Of a stretch of DNA of 64,000 nt, positions 8,530 through 15,671 are shown piece after piece. Position numbers and translations under genes: made by a program. This stretch comes from Shimia aestuarii (GTDB lineage: Bacteria; Pseudomonadota; Alphaproteobacteria; Rhodobacterales; Rhodobacteraceae): assembly GCF_022814865.1 (NCBI RefSeq), contig NZ_JAKVRD010000017.1:20015-84014 (forward strand), in the 5' to 3' direction. Within the stretch, counting starts at the first letter, position 1. Each line of letters starts with the position of its first letter. The notes beneath the pieces are model-generated. The model was given only the letters and a program-made list of their open reading frames with translations, did no database searches and was not told the origin of the DNA.

Positions 8530-8560
8530 CGTTTACATCCTCTAGCTACTGTAGGTTCAA
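8530..8560 (-). promoter_or_regulatory. MerR-controlled promoter of the leftward metal operon
   Basis: On the minus strand TTGAAC (8555-8560) and TAAACG (8530-8535) are separated by 19 bp, the over-long spacer of MerR-activated promoters. The spacer holds the imperfect dyad CCTACAGTAGCTAGAGG, close to known ZntR/CadR/PbrR operators. It reads into the SCO gene at 8493 and is divergent from merR. Regulation by the adjacent MerR is inferred. Confidence 0.72.
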
Positions 8561-8637
8561 GCGTGATTGTCATCGATCGGCCAACAATCACCGATCTGTG
8601 AAACTCGGGTGAAGCTTGTGATGCGCACCGCATAAAG

Positions 8638-8652
8638 CTACACCCACTGTAG
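8638..8652. promoter_or_regulatory. Dyad just upstream of merR
   Basis: CTACA-CCCAC-TGTAG is a perfect 5-bp-arm repeat ending 18 bp before the merR start. It shares the TGTAG half-site with the two MerR-type promoters of this island. It may be an autoregulatory site, but no clear -35/-10 pair flanks it. Confidence 0.35.
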
Positions 8653-8670
8653 GTAATGTGGGGAGCGGAA

Positions 8671-9099
8671 ATGCTGACGATTGGGACGCTGGCGAAGAAG
8701 ACCGGAACAAAGGTGCAGACCATCCGGTATTACGAGCAGATCGGACTTATGCCTGAGCCCGGCAGGACCGAGGGGGGCCAACGACGCTATGGCGACGCCG
8801 AACTCGACCGCTTGTCATTCGTCCGGCACGCACGGCAACTGGGGTTCTCGTTGGACGCGATCCGTGAGCTCCTCGATCTCAGCGATCATCCGGGAAAGTC
8901 CTGCGCTGAGGCGGATGCAATAGCCCGTCGGCAACTCAAACAGGTCGAGCAACGATTGGCGCGGCTCGAGGCGCTGCGGACGGAATTGAAGCGGATGGTG
9001 CATGAGTGCAGCGGCGGACAGACTTCTGATTGCCGTGTGCTCGAGGTACTGCGCGACCATTCCGAATGCCTGACCGACCATGAAGAGATCGGCGCCTGA
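8671..9099 (+). CDS. MerR-family divalent-metal sensor (ZntR/CadR/PbrR-like)
   Basis: A 142-residue MerR regulator. The winged HTH occupies residues 1-70 with the usual start (MLTIGTLAKKTG) and TIRYYEQIGL. The dimer helix carries Cys78 and the C-terminal metal loop carries Cys113 and Cys121; a further Cys133 lies near the end. A cysteine at position 78 is typical of divalent sensors (Zn, Cd, Pb) and is serine in CueR-type Cu(I) sensors. The ATG at 8671 has a GGGAG ribosome binding site; an in-frame ATG at 8656 is less likely. It probably drives the operon to its left and the promoter at 9812. Which metal it senses is open. Confidence 0.9.
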   Translation: MLTIGTLAKKTGTKVQTIRYYEQIGLMPEPGRTEGGQRRYGDAELDRLSFVRHARQLGFSLDAIRELLDLSDHPGKSCAEADAIARRQLKQVEQRLARLEALRTELKRMVHECSGGQTSDCRVLEVLRDHSECLTDHEEIGA

Positions 9100-9181
9100 G
9101 CAATTTCGACGACCTTTGATCGGAACGCAAAAAGCCCGGTGTTAGTTACTCATTGGCAATTCACTAATTTGGATACCCGGC

Positions 9182-9802
9182 ATGGCGGAGCAGAGAAACG
9201 CAACGGAAAGACGCACACTCTGGATCGTGCTGGGTCTCAACATCGGGCTGGCAGTCGCTTTCTTCGCCTCGGGCGCATTCGGCGAGTCAAGCGCGCTTAT
9301 CGCCAATGGCCTCGACAATCTGTCGGACAGTTTCGTCTACGCGATCAGCCTCTTCGCGCTGTCCCGCTCCGCCAAGTGGAAGCGCGGAGCGGCGAACGTT
9401 TCGGGCGGCCTGCTGATCCTCTTCGCCCTTGGAATCCTGTATGACGCGTGGCGCCGCTACGTCGGCGGATCGGATCCTCTTGGCACGATCATGATTGTCA
9501 TGGCGCTGGTAGCGGCGGCCATCAACGCACTTTGCGTCTGGCTGCTGGCACGGCTTCGCGATCCAGACGTAAACATCCGAGCGGCGAATACGTTCAGCTG
9601 GAACGACTTCGCGGCCAATCTCGGAATCGTCGTCGCAGGCGGGCTCGTAGCCTGGCTCGGAACGAATTGGCCGGACCTTGTCGTGGGCGTGATTGTCGCC
9701 GGCATCGCGGCCTGGGGTGGCGTCGGAATCCTGAGAGACGCGCATGGTGAACACCACAAGGCGGTGCACAATGACGATCAGGTAACCAAGGACTCGGCCT
9801 GA
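9182..9802 (+). CDS. Small cation diffusion facilitator-like transporter
   Basis: A 206-residue protein with six predicted helices, related to the CDF (cation efflux) family. The helix-2 motif reads NGLDNLSD (N-x2-D-x3-D) and the helix-5 motif reads SWNDFAAN. The usual histidines of the zinc site are replaced by Asn/Asp. The cytoplasmic C-terminal domain of ordinary CDF exporters is missing. It follows merR on the same strand, with an 82-bp gap. The altered site may mean another cation or a different role. Export of a divalent metal is the default inference. Confidence 0.8.
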   Translation: MAEQRNATERRTLWIVLGLNIGLAVAFFASGAFGESSALIANGLDNLSDSFVYAISLFALSRSAKWKRGAANVSGGLLILFALGILYDAWRRYVGGSDPLGTIMIVMALVAAAINALCVWLLARLRDPDVNIRAANTFSWNDFAANLGIVVAGGLVAWLGTNWPDLVVGVIVAGIAAWGGVGILRDAHGEHHKAVHNDDQVTKDSA

Positions 9803-9811
9803 AATCGGGGC

Positions 9812-9842
9812 TTGAAGCTACAGTGACTGTAGCAACTACATA
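9812..9842 (+). promoter_or_regulatory. MerR-type promoter with perfect dyad
   Basis: TTGAAG (9812-9817) and TACATA (9837-9842) are 19 bp apart. The spacer begins with CTACAGT-G-ACTGTAG (9818-9832), a perfect dyad with 7-bp arms. This is the classic layout for MerR activation. It reads into the transglutaminase-like gene and czcD. Confidence 0.78.
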
Positions 9843-9871
9843 TTCTCGTGAACGATTCGAGGAGGTATCCC

Positions 9872-10435
9872 GTGAACCCCGCCGACCCTCATTTGGCCAA
9901 AACCCGGCTGCTGGATTTTGACGCGACCTCAATTGCAAAACTGATCGAGGAGCGCGGCTGGGCAGACCTTCCCAGCGACGACCGAATTGGGGCCATCTAC
10001 GATTTCGTCAGGAACGAGATTACCTTCGGCTACAACCGCGCCGACGACATTCCGGCGTCCGAGGTCCTCGCAGATGGCCACGGGCAGTGCAACACCAAGG
10101 GCACGCTCCTCATGGCCCTGCTGCGTGGCGTGGGAGTTCGCTGCCGACTGCACGGGTTCACAATCCACAAGGCGCTTCAGAGAGGCGTCGTTCCGGAACT
10201 CGTCTATCCCCTCGCGCCGTCCGAAATCCTCCACTCCTGGGTAGAGGTGGACTTGGGCGACGGATGGGTCAATCACCGCCAGAACTTCGGATTTGTGCGC
10301 GACTTGCTCTATCGCCACGTCATCCGTCACTGGATGAATGCCAGGGTTCGCCGCATCCGCCGCGGAATCTTGCCGCCGGTCCCCGGATTCGATCGGCCGA
10401 ACCACCGCCATGAGGAGACGAACCGTGCCGCATGA
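9872..10435 (+). CDS. Transglutaminase-like domain protein
   Basis: A 187-residue protein with a transglutaminase/protease-like core. The likely nucleophile is Cys73 (HGQCNTKG) and the conserved His is 121 (HSWVEV), followed by the GDGWVNH motif that contributes the acid. This is the cysteine-protease-like fold of the transglut_core family. No signal peptide is seen, so it should be cytoplasmic. The GTG at 9872 is preferred because GAGGAGG lies just upstream; a GTG at 9848 lies too close to the promoter. The gene overlaps the CDF exporter start by 11 bases. Its role in metal resistance is unknown, but such genes do occur beside CDF exporters. Confidence 0.78.
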   Translation: MNPADPHLAKTRLLDFDATSIAKLIEERGWADLPSDDRIGAIYDFVRNEITFGYNRADDIPASEVLADGHGQCNTKGTLLMALLRGVGVRCRLHGFTIHKALQRGVVPELVYPLAPSEILHSWVEVDLGDGWVNHRQNFGFVRDLLYRHVIRHWMNARVRRIRRGILPPVPGFDRPNHRHEETNRAA

Positions 10436-11390
10436 TCACGGCCACGCCCACATCGATCCTCAATCCGGTGATCGTCGCGTCTCCATCGCCATCTGGGCCA
10501 ACGGCCTCCTGACGGTCGCGCAGATCGTCGGCGGGATCCTTTCCGGCAGCCTCGCGCTGATCGCGGATGCCCTCCACAATTTCTCGGACATGGCGTCGCT
10601 GGTGATCGCCTTCTTCGCGCGTAAGATCGCTCGCCGCCCGGCGGACAAGCGCATGACCTTCGGCTATGGGCGGGTAGAAATCGTCGCAGCGCTCATCAAC
10701 TACACGACACTTATCCTGATCGGCTTCTACCTGATCTACGAGGGTGGCATGCGCATGATCGACCCACCAGAGGTACAGGGCTGGACGGTGGTGATCCTGG
10801 GCGGTGTGGCACTGGTCGTCGACACGTTGACGGCGCTGCTCACCTATTCGATGCAGAAAGGCAGCGTGAACATCCGTGCGCTCTTCCTGCACAACCTATC
10901 GGACGCTTTGGCCTCCGTGGCGGTCATCATCGGCGGCTCGCTCATCCTCCTCTACAACATGCGGTGGGTCGACCCGGCGATCACCATCGGCATCGCTCTC
11001 TACATCCTCTACCTCGCATTTACCGAGATCGGCGGTCCGATTCGGACGCTGATGCTCGGCAGTCCACCGGACATCGATAATGAAACCGTCGTTCAGGCGA
11101 TGCGGGGTGTGGATGGTGTCGCGGACGTTCATCACGTGCATCTGTGGCAGATGCAGGAGCACGAGGCGGCTCTGGACTGCCACGTCGTGCTGACAGCGGA
11201 CGGCTGGGGTCAAATCGAAAAGATCAAGGCCGCGATCAAGGACCGGCTGAAGGACGATTTCAGCATCGGTCATTCGAGTCTGGAATTTGAGCACGAAGAC
11301 CGCGCACACGAAAACGCTGACCTTTACGGTCACGGCAAACCGGAAAAAGAGGAGGAAAACCATGTTCACCGAGACACTGACAGCTCATGA
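10425..11390 (+). CDS. czcD: CzcD-type cation diffusion facilitator, zinc/cadmium/cobalt exporter
   Basis: A 321-residue CDF antiporter with a His-rich N-terminus (PHDHGHAH). The helix-2 site includes Asp48, His51 and Asp55 (ADALHNFSD), and the helix-5 site is LHNLSDALASV. A cytoplasmic metal-binding C-terminal domain (about 215-300, with HHVHLWQMQ) and a His/Glu-rich tail follow. It exports Zn2+, Cd2+ or Co2+ in exchange for protons. The GTG at 10425 has GAGGAG seven bases upstream; an ATG at 10410 is possible. It is in an operon with the transglutaminase-like and STAS genes under a MerR-type promoter. Confidence 0.92.
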   Translation: MPHDHGHAHIDPQSGDRRVSIAIWANGLLTVAQIVGGILSGSLALIADALHNFSDMASLVIAFFARKIARRPADKRMTFGYGRVEIVAALINYTTLILIGFYLIYEGGMRMIDPPEVQGWTVVILGGVALVVDTLTALLTYSMQKGSVNIRALFLHNLSDALASVAVIIGGSLILLYNMRWVDPAITIGIALYILYLAFTEIGGPIRTLMLGSPPDIDNETVVQAMRGVDGVADVHHVHLWQMQEHEAALDCHVVLTADGWGQIEKIKAAIKDRLKDDFSIGHSSLEFEHEDRAHENADLYGHGKPEKEEENHVHRDTDSS

Positions 11391-11673
11391 CGACACGATT
11401 GGCCTCGCCTGCGAGGGCAAGCTCAGCGAAAGCGACCTGAAACGGATGCACGCCCTGCTTCATGAGCGCCTGCAAGAGACAAGTAAGCCCGGCCTGGTTC
11501 TCGATCTCACGAGGTTCGAAGGCTACGATGGGCCGTCCGCTCTGCTCGAAGATCTGAAAATCGACACAGCCCATAGGAATGACTTCCGCCGCGTCGCTGT
11601 GGTGGGCGAAGGGGCTTTGTTGGAGTGGGGAACCAGGTTCGCCGACGTGCTGACCACGGCAGAACTCCGTTAG
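11362..11673 (+). CDS. STAS/SpoIIAA-like protein
   Basis: A 103-residue soluble protein resembling the SpoIIAA-like (STAS) family: alternating beta strands and helices, a central KPGLVLDLTRFEGYDG segment, and RRVAVVGEG near residue 75. The start (GAGGAGG just upstream) lies inside the 3' end of czcD, so it is translationally coupled to the exporter. Such small STAS proteins bind lipids or partner proteins; here a role in controlling the exporter is only a guess. Confidence 0.72.
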   Translation: MFTETLTAHDDTIGLACEGKLSESDLKRMHALLHERLQETSKPGLVLDLTRFEGYDGPSALLEDLKIDTAHRNDFRRVAVVGEGALLEWGTRFADVLTTAELR

Positions 11674-11833
11674 TTCGACCCGGCGGAAATGAAGGCGGCA
11701 ATCGCCTGGGCAAGTGAAAGGTAGAGTAGCTTTCAATCAGATGCCTTCGCAGAAGACAGCATCTGTTCGAAACCATAAACAAAAGAACTACAGCAGTTGC
11801 GAGACCCAAGAGCAATCCGAAAGTTCTGAACAT
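11507..11833 (-). CDS. Possible small membrane protein, perhaps with a decayed 3' end
   Basis: An ATG at 11833 follows a strong ribosome binding site (AAAGGAG) and opens with MFRTFGLLLGLATAVVLLF, a convincing membrane segment or signal sequence. After about 30 residues the frame becomes an Arg/Pro-rich mirror of the STAS gene on the other strand. A natural protein probably ended or shifted frame near 11740-11700. Treat the coordinates as an upper limit. It may be a short membrane peptide or a remnant. Confidence 0.3.
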   Translation of the reverse strand: MFRTFGLLLGLATAVVLLFMVSNRCCLLRRHLIESYSTFHLPRRLPPSFPPGRTNGVLPWSARRRTWFPTPTKPLRPPQRRGGSHSYGLCRFSDLRAERTAHRSLRTS

Positions 11834-11976
11834 GGTCGCTCCTTTCGCAAAGGAGTAACTTTGGTACGGTGGCACTGCCCTTGCCGGGGCATTATCAAAT
11901 CGTAATGTTTTAGCGGCTCAGGGCGCCAGTTGGTTAACATAAACTTAATTATGCGACTTTATACTTAGCGTTGCGA

Positions 11977-11993
11977 TAGTATATTATTGTATG
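11977..11993. promoter_or_regulatory. AT-rich conjugation-type promoter motif, copy 1
   Basis: GATAGTATATTATTG and flanking bases lie 34-50 bp upstream of the secreted-protein start at 12027. The reverse complement closely matches the motif upstream of the T4SS operon (14006) and the mobC operon (35072). It may serve as a -10 region or as an operator for a common regulator. Confidence 0.5.
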
Positions 11994-12026
11994 TATGCTG
12001 AACTCCTATCACGGAGGCTCCACAGC

Positions 12027-12722
12027 ATGCGCCATTTACTCAAGAAGCTCCTCCCCTCGGTCGCAGTCGCTTTGACCGTGACAGGTTCTTCGCTGCCAAT
12101 ACCCGCCCGCGCGCAGACATACCCGATCGATTGCGCGATCCTCTTGTGCCTGTCTGGCGGCTGGCCTGCTTCCGTCCCTTGCGCCCGAGCCCGCGCCGAA
12201 TTTATCCGGCGGATTACACCTTGGCCGGTCGAACCACCGCTGCAAATCTGGCGCTGTCCCATGGGCGCCTCCTACGAGAACGATCGGTTACAAAACAACG
12301 CTGGCGGCATCTTTGAAGCCTTGTACCGAACCGACAGCCGTCGACCGCTTCAATCCTTGCCAGTAGATAATCTCGTTCCCACCGACCTCGCCCTGCGGCT
12401 CGTTCAGGACCGCGCGGACATCGATATCAGCGGGCCAGAGTTCAATTTCGTGCGGTCCATCCGCGTCTTCGATGTACGGTATGCACGACAGCACGAGTCC
12501 GGGCGCGATGGGGATTGTAACCGAAGCGCGACCGTGGTCCTCGGCACCTACGGGACCCAAGGCGATTTCTCATGGCAGCGATCTTCGATAACTGCCCTGC
12601 CCGAGGCCCATGTGGGACTTGAACGTTGGGGCGAGCATTGCCCTGGCATTTATCACCGATCCGTCTTCGTCGATTGGCGTGACTATGACGGCAACTACGG
12701 GTTCGAGCAGGTGAACTACTGA
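12027..12722 (+). CDS. Exported protein of unknown function linked to the T4SS region
   Basis: A 231-residue protein with a clear signal peptide ending ARAQ. The mature part has several cysteines (near DCAILLC, PCARAR and WRCPM) that could form disulfides. The start has a GGAGG site; an earlier in-frame start at 11991 would sit inside the promoter motif. The promoter carries the same AT-rich motif as the T4SS and mobilisation operons, which ties it to conjugation. I do not recognise a named domain. Early Cys-Leu-Ser-Gly-Gly-Trp and later Trp/Tyr-rich segments may help searches. Confidence 0.75.
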   Translation: MRHLLKKLLPSVAVALTVTGSSLPIPARAQTYPIDCAILLCLSGGWPASVPCARARAEFIRRITPWPVEPPLQIWRCPMGASYENDRLQNNAGGIFEALYRTDSRRPLQSLPVDNLVPTDLALRLVQDRADIDISGPEFNFVRSIRVFDVRYARQHESGRDGDCNRSATVVLGTYGTQGDFSWQRSSITALPEAHVGLERWGEHCPGIYHRSVFVDWRDYDGNYGFEQVNY

Positions 12723-12842
12723 CCTGCCGCTACGTAGATTTGTCATGGAAGACGGCTTCTTTGGCTTGCACGACCGCACCGCATACGCTTCGCGGTCCAC
12801 ATGCTGTTTGGCGTTTAGGCAAACACCGCGGGTTCGCTCTGT

Positions 12843-13070
12843 TCACCCGTCGTCGCTTCTTCCGATCCTCGTCAGCGCATCGAAGTCGATTTCTTGCTTC
12901 TGTTCGTCACTTATATCCGGCCGGGTTTCCGATACCGGCTGGGGCCCTTGGACGTCCCACATCACCGCATGTGAGCCTGTCCTCCAGCGATAAACCCAAC
13001 CAACAACACTGCACCCATCGGTCCCGATCAGATTGGCGATCGCGACGCCCTCACCCTTATCTTCGTTCAC
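12843..13070 (-). CDS. Small protein of unknown function, coupled to the upstream micro-ORF
   Basis: A 75-residue acidic protein starting at GTG (13070). Its composition is natural, with a Trp/Val-rich middle (VVGWVYRWRTG, AVMWDVQGP) and a charged tail. The start overlaps the stop of the preceding micro-ORF (GTGA), a sign of translational coupling. The likely ribosome binding site (AGGAAG) lies inside that upstream frame. No family recognised. Confidence 0.55.
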   Translation of the reverse strand: MNEDKGEGVAIANLIGTDGCSVVGWVYRWRTGSHAVMWDVQGPQPVSETRPDISDEQKQEIDFDALTRIGRSDDG

Positions 13071-13222
13071 TGTTTACTGGCTTCCTGCACTGCGGCGCTG
13101 CGAATTGCGGCGTGGGGTTGCAGAGCGTTCACTACGACCGCGCGCCGGGCTTCTTTGATGTTGGCTAACTGGTCCTCGATGAGGAAATGATCATCAGACC
13201 GGGAAAGTGGGTTCCCGTGTTC
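13067..13222 (-). CDS. Micro-ORF, possibly 5'-truncated
   Basis: An open frame of about 51 codons ending in a TGA that overlaps the next gene. The sequence from LIEDQLANIKEARRAVVV to the stop looks like a real amphipathic helical protein. No ATG, GTG or TTG is found in frame near the expected N-terminus; the first GTG is well inside. It may use a rare start, or be a remnant of a longer gene cut when the XRE gene was inserted. Only the 3' part is well supported. Confidence 0.35.
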   Translation of the reverse strand, partial: EHGNPLSRSDDHFLIEDQLANIKEARRAVVVNALQPHAAIRSAAVQEASKQ

Positions 13223-13239
13223 TCAACAATTCATTGGCT

Positions 13240-13497
13240 TCAAATCCTGTGGTCGGGCTCCGTGGCGGCTTCAACGATCGCCAGAACCTCGAACGGGTCA
13301 AAGCCGATGGCGCGCGCCAAGACGACCAGCTCGACAACGTCGACCCGGCGCTGGCCGCTCTCAAGGCGGGCAATAAGGGACTGGTGGCATCTGAGCCTGT
13401 CTGCCAGGTCTTTCTGACCAAGGCCCGCTTTGACACGGGCGTCGACCAACGCCTGACAGAGTGCCACTTGTCCCTTGCTTCTGATTGTCTTTGCCAC
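13240..13497 (-). CDS. XRE-family HTH regulator
   Basis: An 85-residue single-domain Cro/C1-type regulator. The HTH is at about residues 22-60 (GLGQKDLADRL, CHQSLIARLESGQRRVDV). It starts at GTG (13497). A perfect 7-bp-arm inverted repeat directly upstream covers the ribosome binding region, so autoregulation is likely. It is the only dedicated DNA-binding regulator between the metal island and the T4SS genes. That makes it a candidate controller of the conjugation promoters, without direct proof. Confidence 0.82.
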   Translation of the reverse strand: MAKTIRSKGQVALCQALVDARVKAGLGQKDLADRLRCHQSLIARLESGQRRVDVVELVVLARAIGFDPFEVLAIVEAATEPDHRI

Positions 13498-13498
13498 G

Positions 13499-13557
13499 CG
13501 TCACATACCTTTTGTGACGTCGCTAGCGGATGAAATCTGTTATCTAAAAAGTAGATA
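13499..13557. promoter_or_regulatory. Two inverted repeats upstream of the XRE gene
   Basis: CGTCACA-TACCTTT-TGTGACG (13499-13519) is perfect with 7-bp arms and lies just ahead of the XRE start. TATCTA-AAAAG-TAGATA (13541-13557) is a second perfect repeat with 6-bp arms in the promoter region. Both are reasonable operators for autoregulation. Confidence 0.5.
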
Positions 13558-13621
13558 TATGAGGGTGTTATCGGCGTCTGGTTTCCATGGGCTGCAAGTC
13601 TGATGCTCCCGAGGTTGCCCA

Positions 13622-13942
13622 TCAATCCCCTACCAATTGCAGGAACCGGCCATATTCCTCGCTGACTTCGCGCGCTTCCTCGAAGGCGCGGGCCCGTTCA
13701 CCGTCGAGGCAACGGAAGTAGCTCTGGATATCCTGAATGTAATCTTCGAAGTCGCCGCGGATGATATCCGCATAGTCCCGCGCGGCCTGCGAATCGCTTG
13801 GCAGGAAAGGACGGGATGGCGCAAAGCAGGATTCCGCCAAAACCGGCCCAGGAACGCAGATCAGAAGGGCCATAGCTTGCAATGGGAGCAGGCATGTCAA
13901 CCTTGGGTTTCTCAAACCTGTTATCTCCTTGATCGCGGACAC
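13622..13942 (-). CDS. Small exported protein of unknown function
   Basis: A 106-residue protein with a signal peptide ending near VLAES. The mature part has two cysteines (ESCFAP and FRCLDGE) and a helical, acidic C-terminal half rich in Glu/Arg. Two cysteines about 40 residues apart suggest a disulfide. It is divergent from the T4SS operon and shares its intergenic region, which holds the AT-rich motif. No family recognised; a T4SS accessory role is inferred from position only. Confidence 0.68.
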   Translation of the reverse strand: MSAIKEITGLRNPRLTCLLPLQAMALLICVPGPVLAESCFAPSRPFLPSDSQAARDYADIIRGDFEDYIQDIQSYFRCLDGERARAFEEAREVSEEYGRFLQLVGD

Positions 13943-14005
13943 TGGCCGTGACTAGTGTTTGCGTAACCAAACTACAGCCAAAGCACGATATTACATCTTG
14001 CGGTT

Positions 14006-14024
14006 GATAATATACTATCGTAAC
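14006..14024. promoter_or_regulatory. AT-rich conjugation promoter motif, copy 2 (T4SS operon)
   Basis: GATAATATACTATCGTAAC lies 48-66 bp upstream of the first T4SS-operon gene. GATA-ATATAC-TATC is a near-palindrome. The core ATAATATACTA recurs upstream of mobC and, inverted, upstream of the gene at 12027. It may also act on the divergent gene at 13942. Confidence 0.6.
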
Positions 14025-14071
14025 TCTGGGCTTCAAGTAGGAATGCCTGGGGTCGCGCCATTGGAGAAAGC

Positions 14072-14452
14072 GTGAGCCGGGCCATGAACTGGGACATCGA
14101 AGCACCAAATGTGGTTACGGAAGCCAGGTTCCGCGAACTCGTGGAAAGCGGCTATAGCGCAGAAATCCTGTGCCAAGAGTCGGCACACAAGAAAGGCCCC
14201 AGCTATTACGGGGTCTGGATCATGCGTGTTGTCTCTGATGACGGGGTGGAAAAGCTCCTCGTCACCGCCCGCACGCGGACGACCTACAACGATATCAAGA
14301 TCCGCGAGTTCAAGACGATCTCCGGCGTGGTGTCTTTCTTCATTGGCCTTGGTTTTGCGCATGTCGACCTGCCGCTTGAGGCGGGGACAAGCCGTACGCA
14401 CAAATTTGCGCCGCCAGACAAAGCCCCATCAGACAAGGGCGCTGGCAGCTAA
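14072..14452 (+). CDS. First gene of the T4SS operon, unknown function
   Basis: A 126-residue soluble protein starting at GTG with GGAG five bases upstream (an ATG at 14084 is possible). It has an alpha/beta N-terminal half and no signal peptide. The C-terminal part ends in a Lys/Pro-rich tail. It overlaps the transglycosylase frame. No domain is recognised. Position at the head of the virB operon suggests a regulator or accessory factor of conjugation, which is inference only. Confidence 0.7.
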   Translation: MSRAMNWDIEAPNVVTEARFRELVESGYSAEILCQESAHKKGPSYYGVWIMRVVSDDGVEKLLVTARTRTTYNDIKIREFKTISGVVSFFIGLGFAHVDLPLEAGTSRTHKFAPPDKAPSDKGAGS

Positions 14453-15110
14453 CCTCGTCTGTCTCTGGCTGGTCGCAGCACCTGCCTCAGCGCAAATGGT
14501 CCTGGTCATGGAGAGCGACGGCTCCCTGACCCCGTCCCGCTCTCAGAGCAGCTTTGCTCGAAACTACAATGAAGGGATTGGTCAGAGTTCGGCCTCCGAT
14601 GGGATCGCGATCTTCGGCGAGGTAGAGGCCGAGCAAGAGGGCGTCCAAGTCGCGGCCCTTGCCCGCCCGACTCCCCTGCCCCGCGCCGATGTCCTCTCCG
14701 GGATTCAGACCACGGCCTTGCGCTATGCCGGCCATCCCGGCCTGCGTCGCGCGGGGCTTTCCGTGACGGATTGGCTAGCTCTCTATCGAGCCAATATCGA
14801 GGTTGAGAGCGCCTACCGGCAGGATGCGATTTCAAGTGCAGGTGCCATTGGCCTTGGTCAATTGATGCCAGCGACGGCGCGTGATCTGGGCATCGACCCG
14901 CGTGATCCGCTGCAGAACCTCGAGGGCTCTGCCCGCTACCTCGCGATGATGCTGGAGCGCTTCGGCGATCCGCATCTGGCGCTGGCGGCCTACAACGCCG
15001 GTCCCGACGCCGTGCGCCAACACGGTGGCATTCCCCCTTACCGAGAAACCCAGAACCACGTGGCCCGTGTCATGGCCGTCGTGGCCCGATTGGAAGGATC
15101 AAATTCGTGA
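14406..15110 (+). CDS. virB1: VirB1-like lytic transglycosylase
   Basis: An exported SLT-family muramidase that opens peptidoglycan for the secretion channel. The best start is a TTG at 14406. It gives a signal peptide ending in ASAQ, where the frame upstream is only a shadow of the preceding gene. The SLT domain is at about residues 120-225, with the catalytic Glu134 in IEVESAY, the GLGQLMP motif and AAYNAGP. The gene is 234 residues long and overlaps virB2 by four bases (GTGA). The weak start suggests coupling to the preceding gene. Confidence 0.85.
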   Translation: MRRQTKPHQTRALAANLVCLWLVAAPASAQMVLVMESDGSLTPSRSQSSFARNYNEGIGQSSASDGIAIFGEVEAEQEGVQVAALARPTPLPRADVLSGIQTTALRYAGHPGLRRAGLSVTDWLALYRANIEVESAYRQDAISSAGAIGLGQLMPATARDLGIDPRDPLQNLEGSARYLAMMLERFGDPHLALAAYNAGPDAVRQHGGIPPYRETQNHVARVMAVVARLEGSNS

Positions 15111-15400
15111 AACAGATTTCAAACCTCTTTGTCGCCTCGCTGGCGCTATTCCTGTTCATTGCCGAGCCCGCCCTTGCACAGAGCATCGATCTCTCCCCGA
15201 TCCAGAGCTTGTTGCAGGGCATTGTCGATGCGCTGACCGGCCCTCTTGGTGTGGTCATCGCCACACTCGCGGTCCTCGGCGTTTTCTTGAGCTGGTTCTT
15301 CAACATCATCGACCTGCGCCAAGCGCTTTGGGTCCTCGTGGGCATCGCTGGTGTTGCCGCCGCTCCCACCATTGTTGCCGCGGTCTTCGCCGGTGGCTGA
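15107..15400 (+). CDS. virB2: VirB2-like major pilin
   Basis: A 97-residue TrbC/VirB2 pilin precursor. It has a long signal peptide ending in ALAQ, then a short hydrophilic stretch and two hydrophobic helices (about 45-65 and 74-95), with the small basic loop typical of T-pilins between them. It starts at a GTG overlapping the virB1 stop and overlaps virB3 by eight bases. Confidence 0.9.
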   Translation: MKQISNLFVASLALFLFIAEPALAQSIDLSPIQSLLQGIVDALTGPLGVVIATLAVLGVFLSWFFNIIDLRQALWVLVGIAGVAAAPTIVAAVFAGG

Positions 15401-15671
15401 ACGCTCGCCCCTCTTTCTGGGCCTCGTGCGCCCGCCGAAGCTTCTGGGCCTGCCCATCATGTACGCGATGGTCTGGCTCTTCGGCTCTGTGCTCTTGTTC
15501 GTCTGGGTCCAGCACATCGCGGTGCTGGGTTTCGCCGCCCTGCTCTATCCGGTGCTGTGGAAGGCCGCAGATTGGGACCCGCGTTTCATCGACGTGATGA
15601 TGACGGCCCTGCAGGAGACACCGCCCACGCGCAACAGGTCCATCCATGGCGGGGACAGCTATGCCCCGTGA
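15393..15671 (+). CDS. virB3: VirB3-like T4SS inner-membrane protein
   Basis: A 92-residue VirB3 protein with the conserved N-terminal PLFLGLVRPPKLLG segment, two membrane helices (about 22-60) and the DPRF motif. The GTG at 15393 lies inside the virB2 end, and the gene overlaps virB4. VirB3 works with the VirB4 ATPase in pilus assembly. Confidence 0.9.
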   Translation: MAERSPLFLGLVRPPKLLGLPIMYAMVWLFGSVLLFVWVQHIAVLGFAALLYPVLWKAADWDPRFIDVMMTALQETPPTRNRSIHGGDSYAP

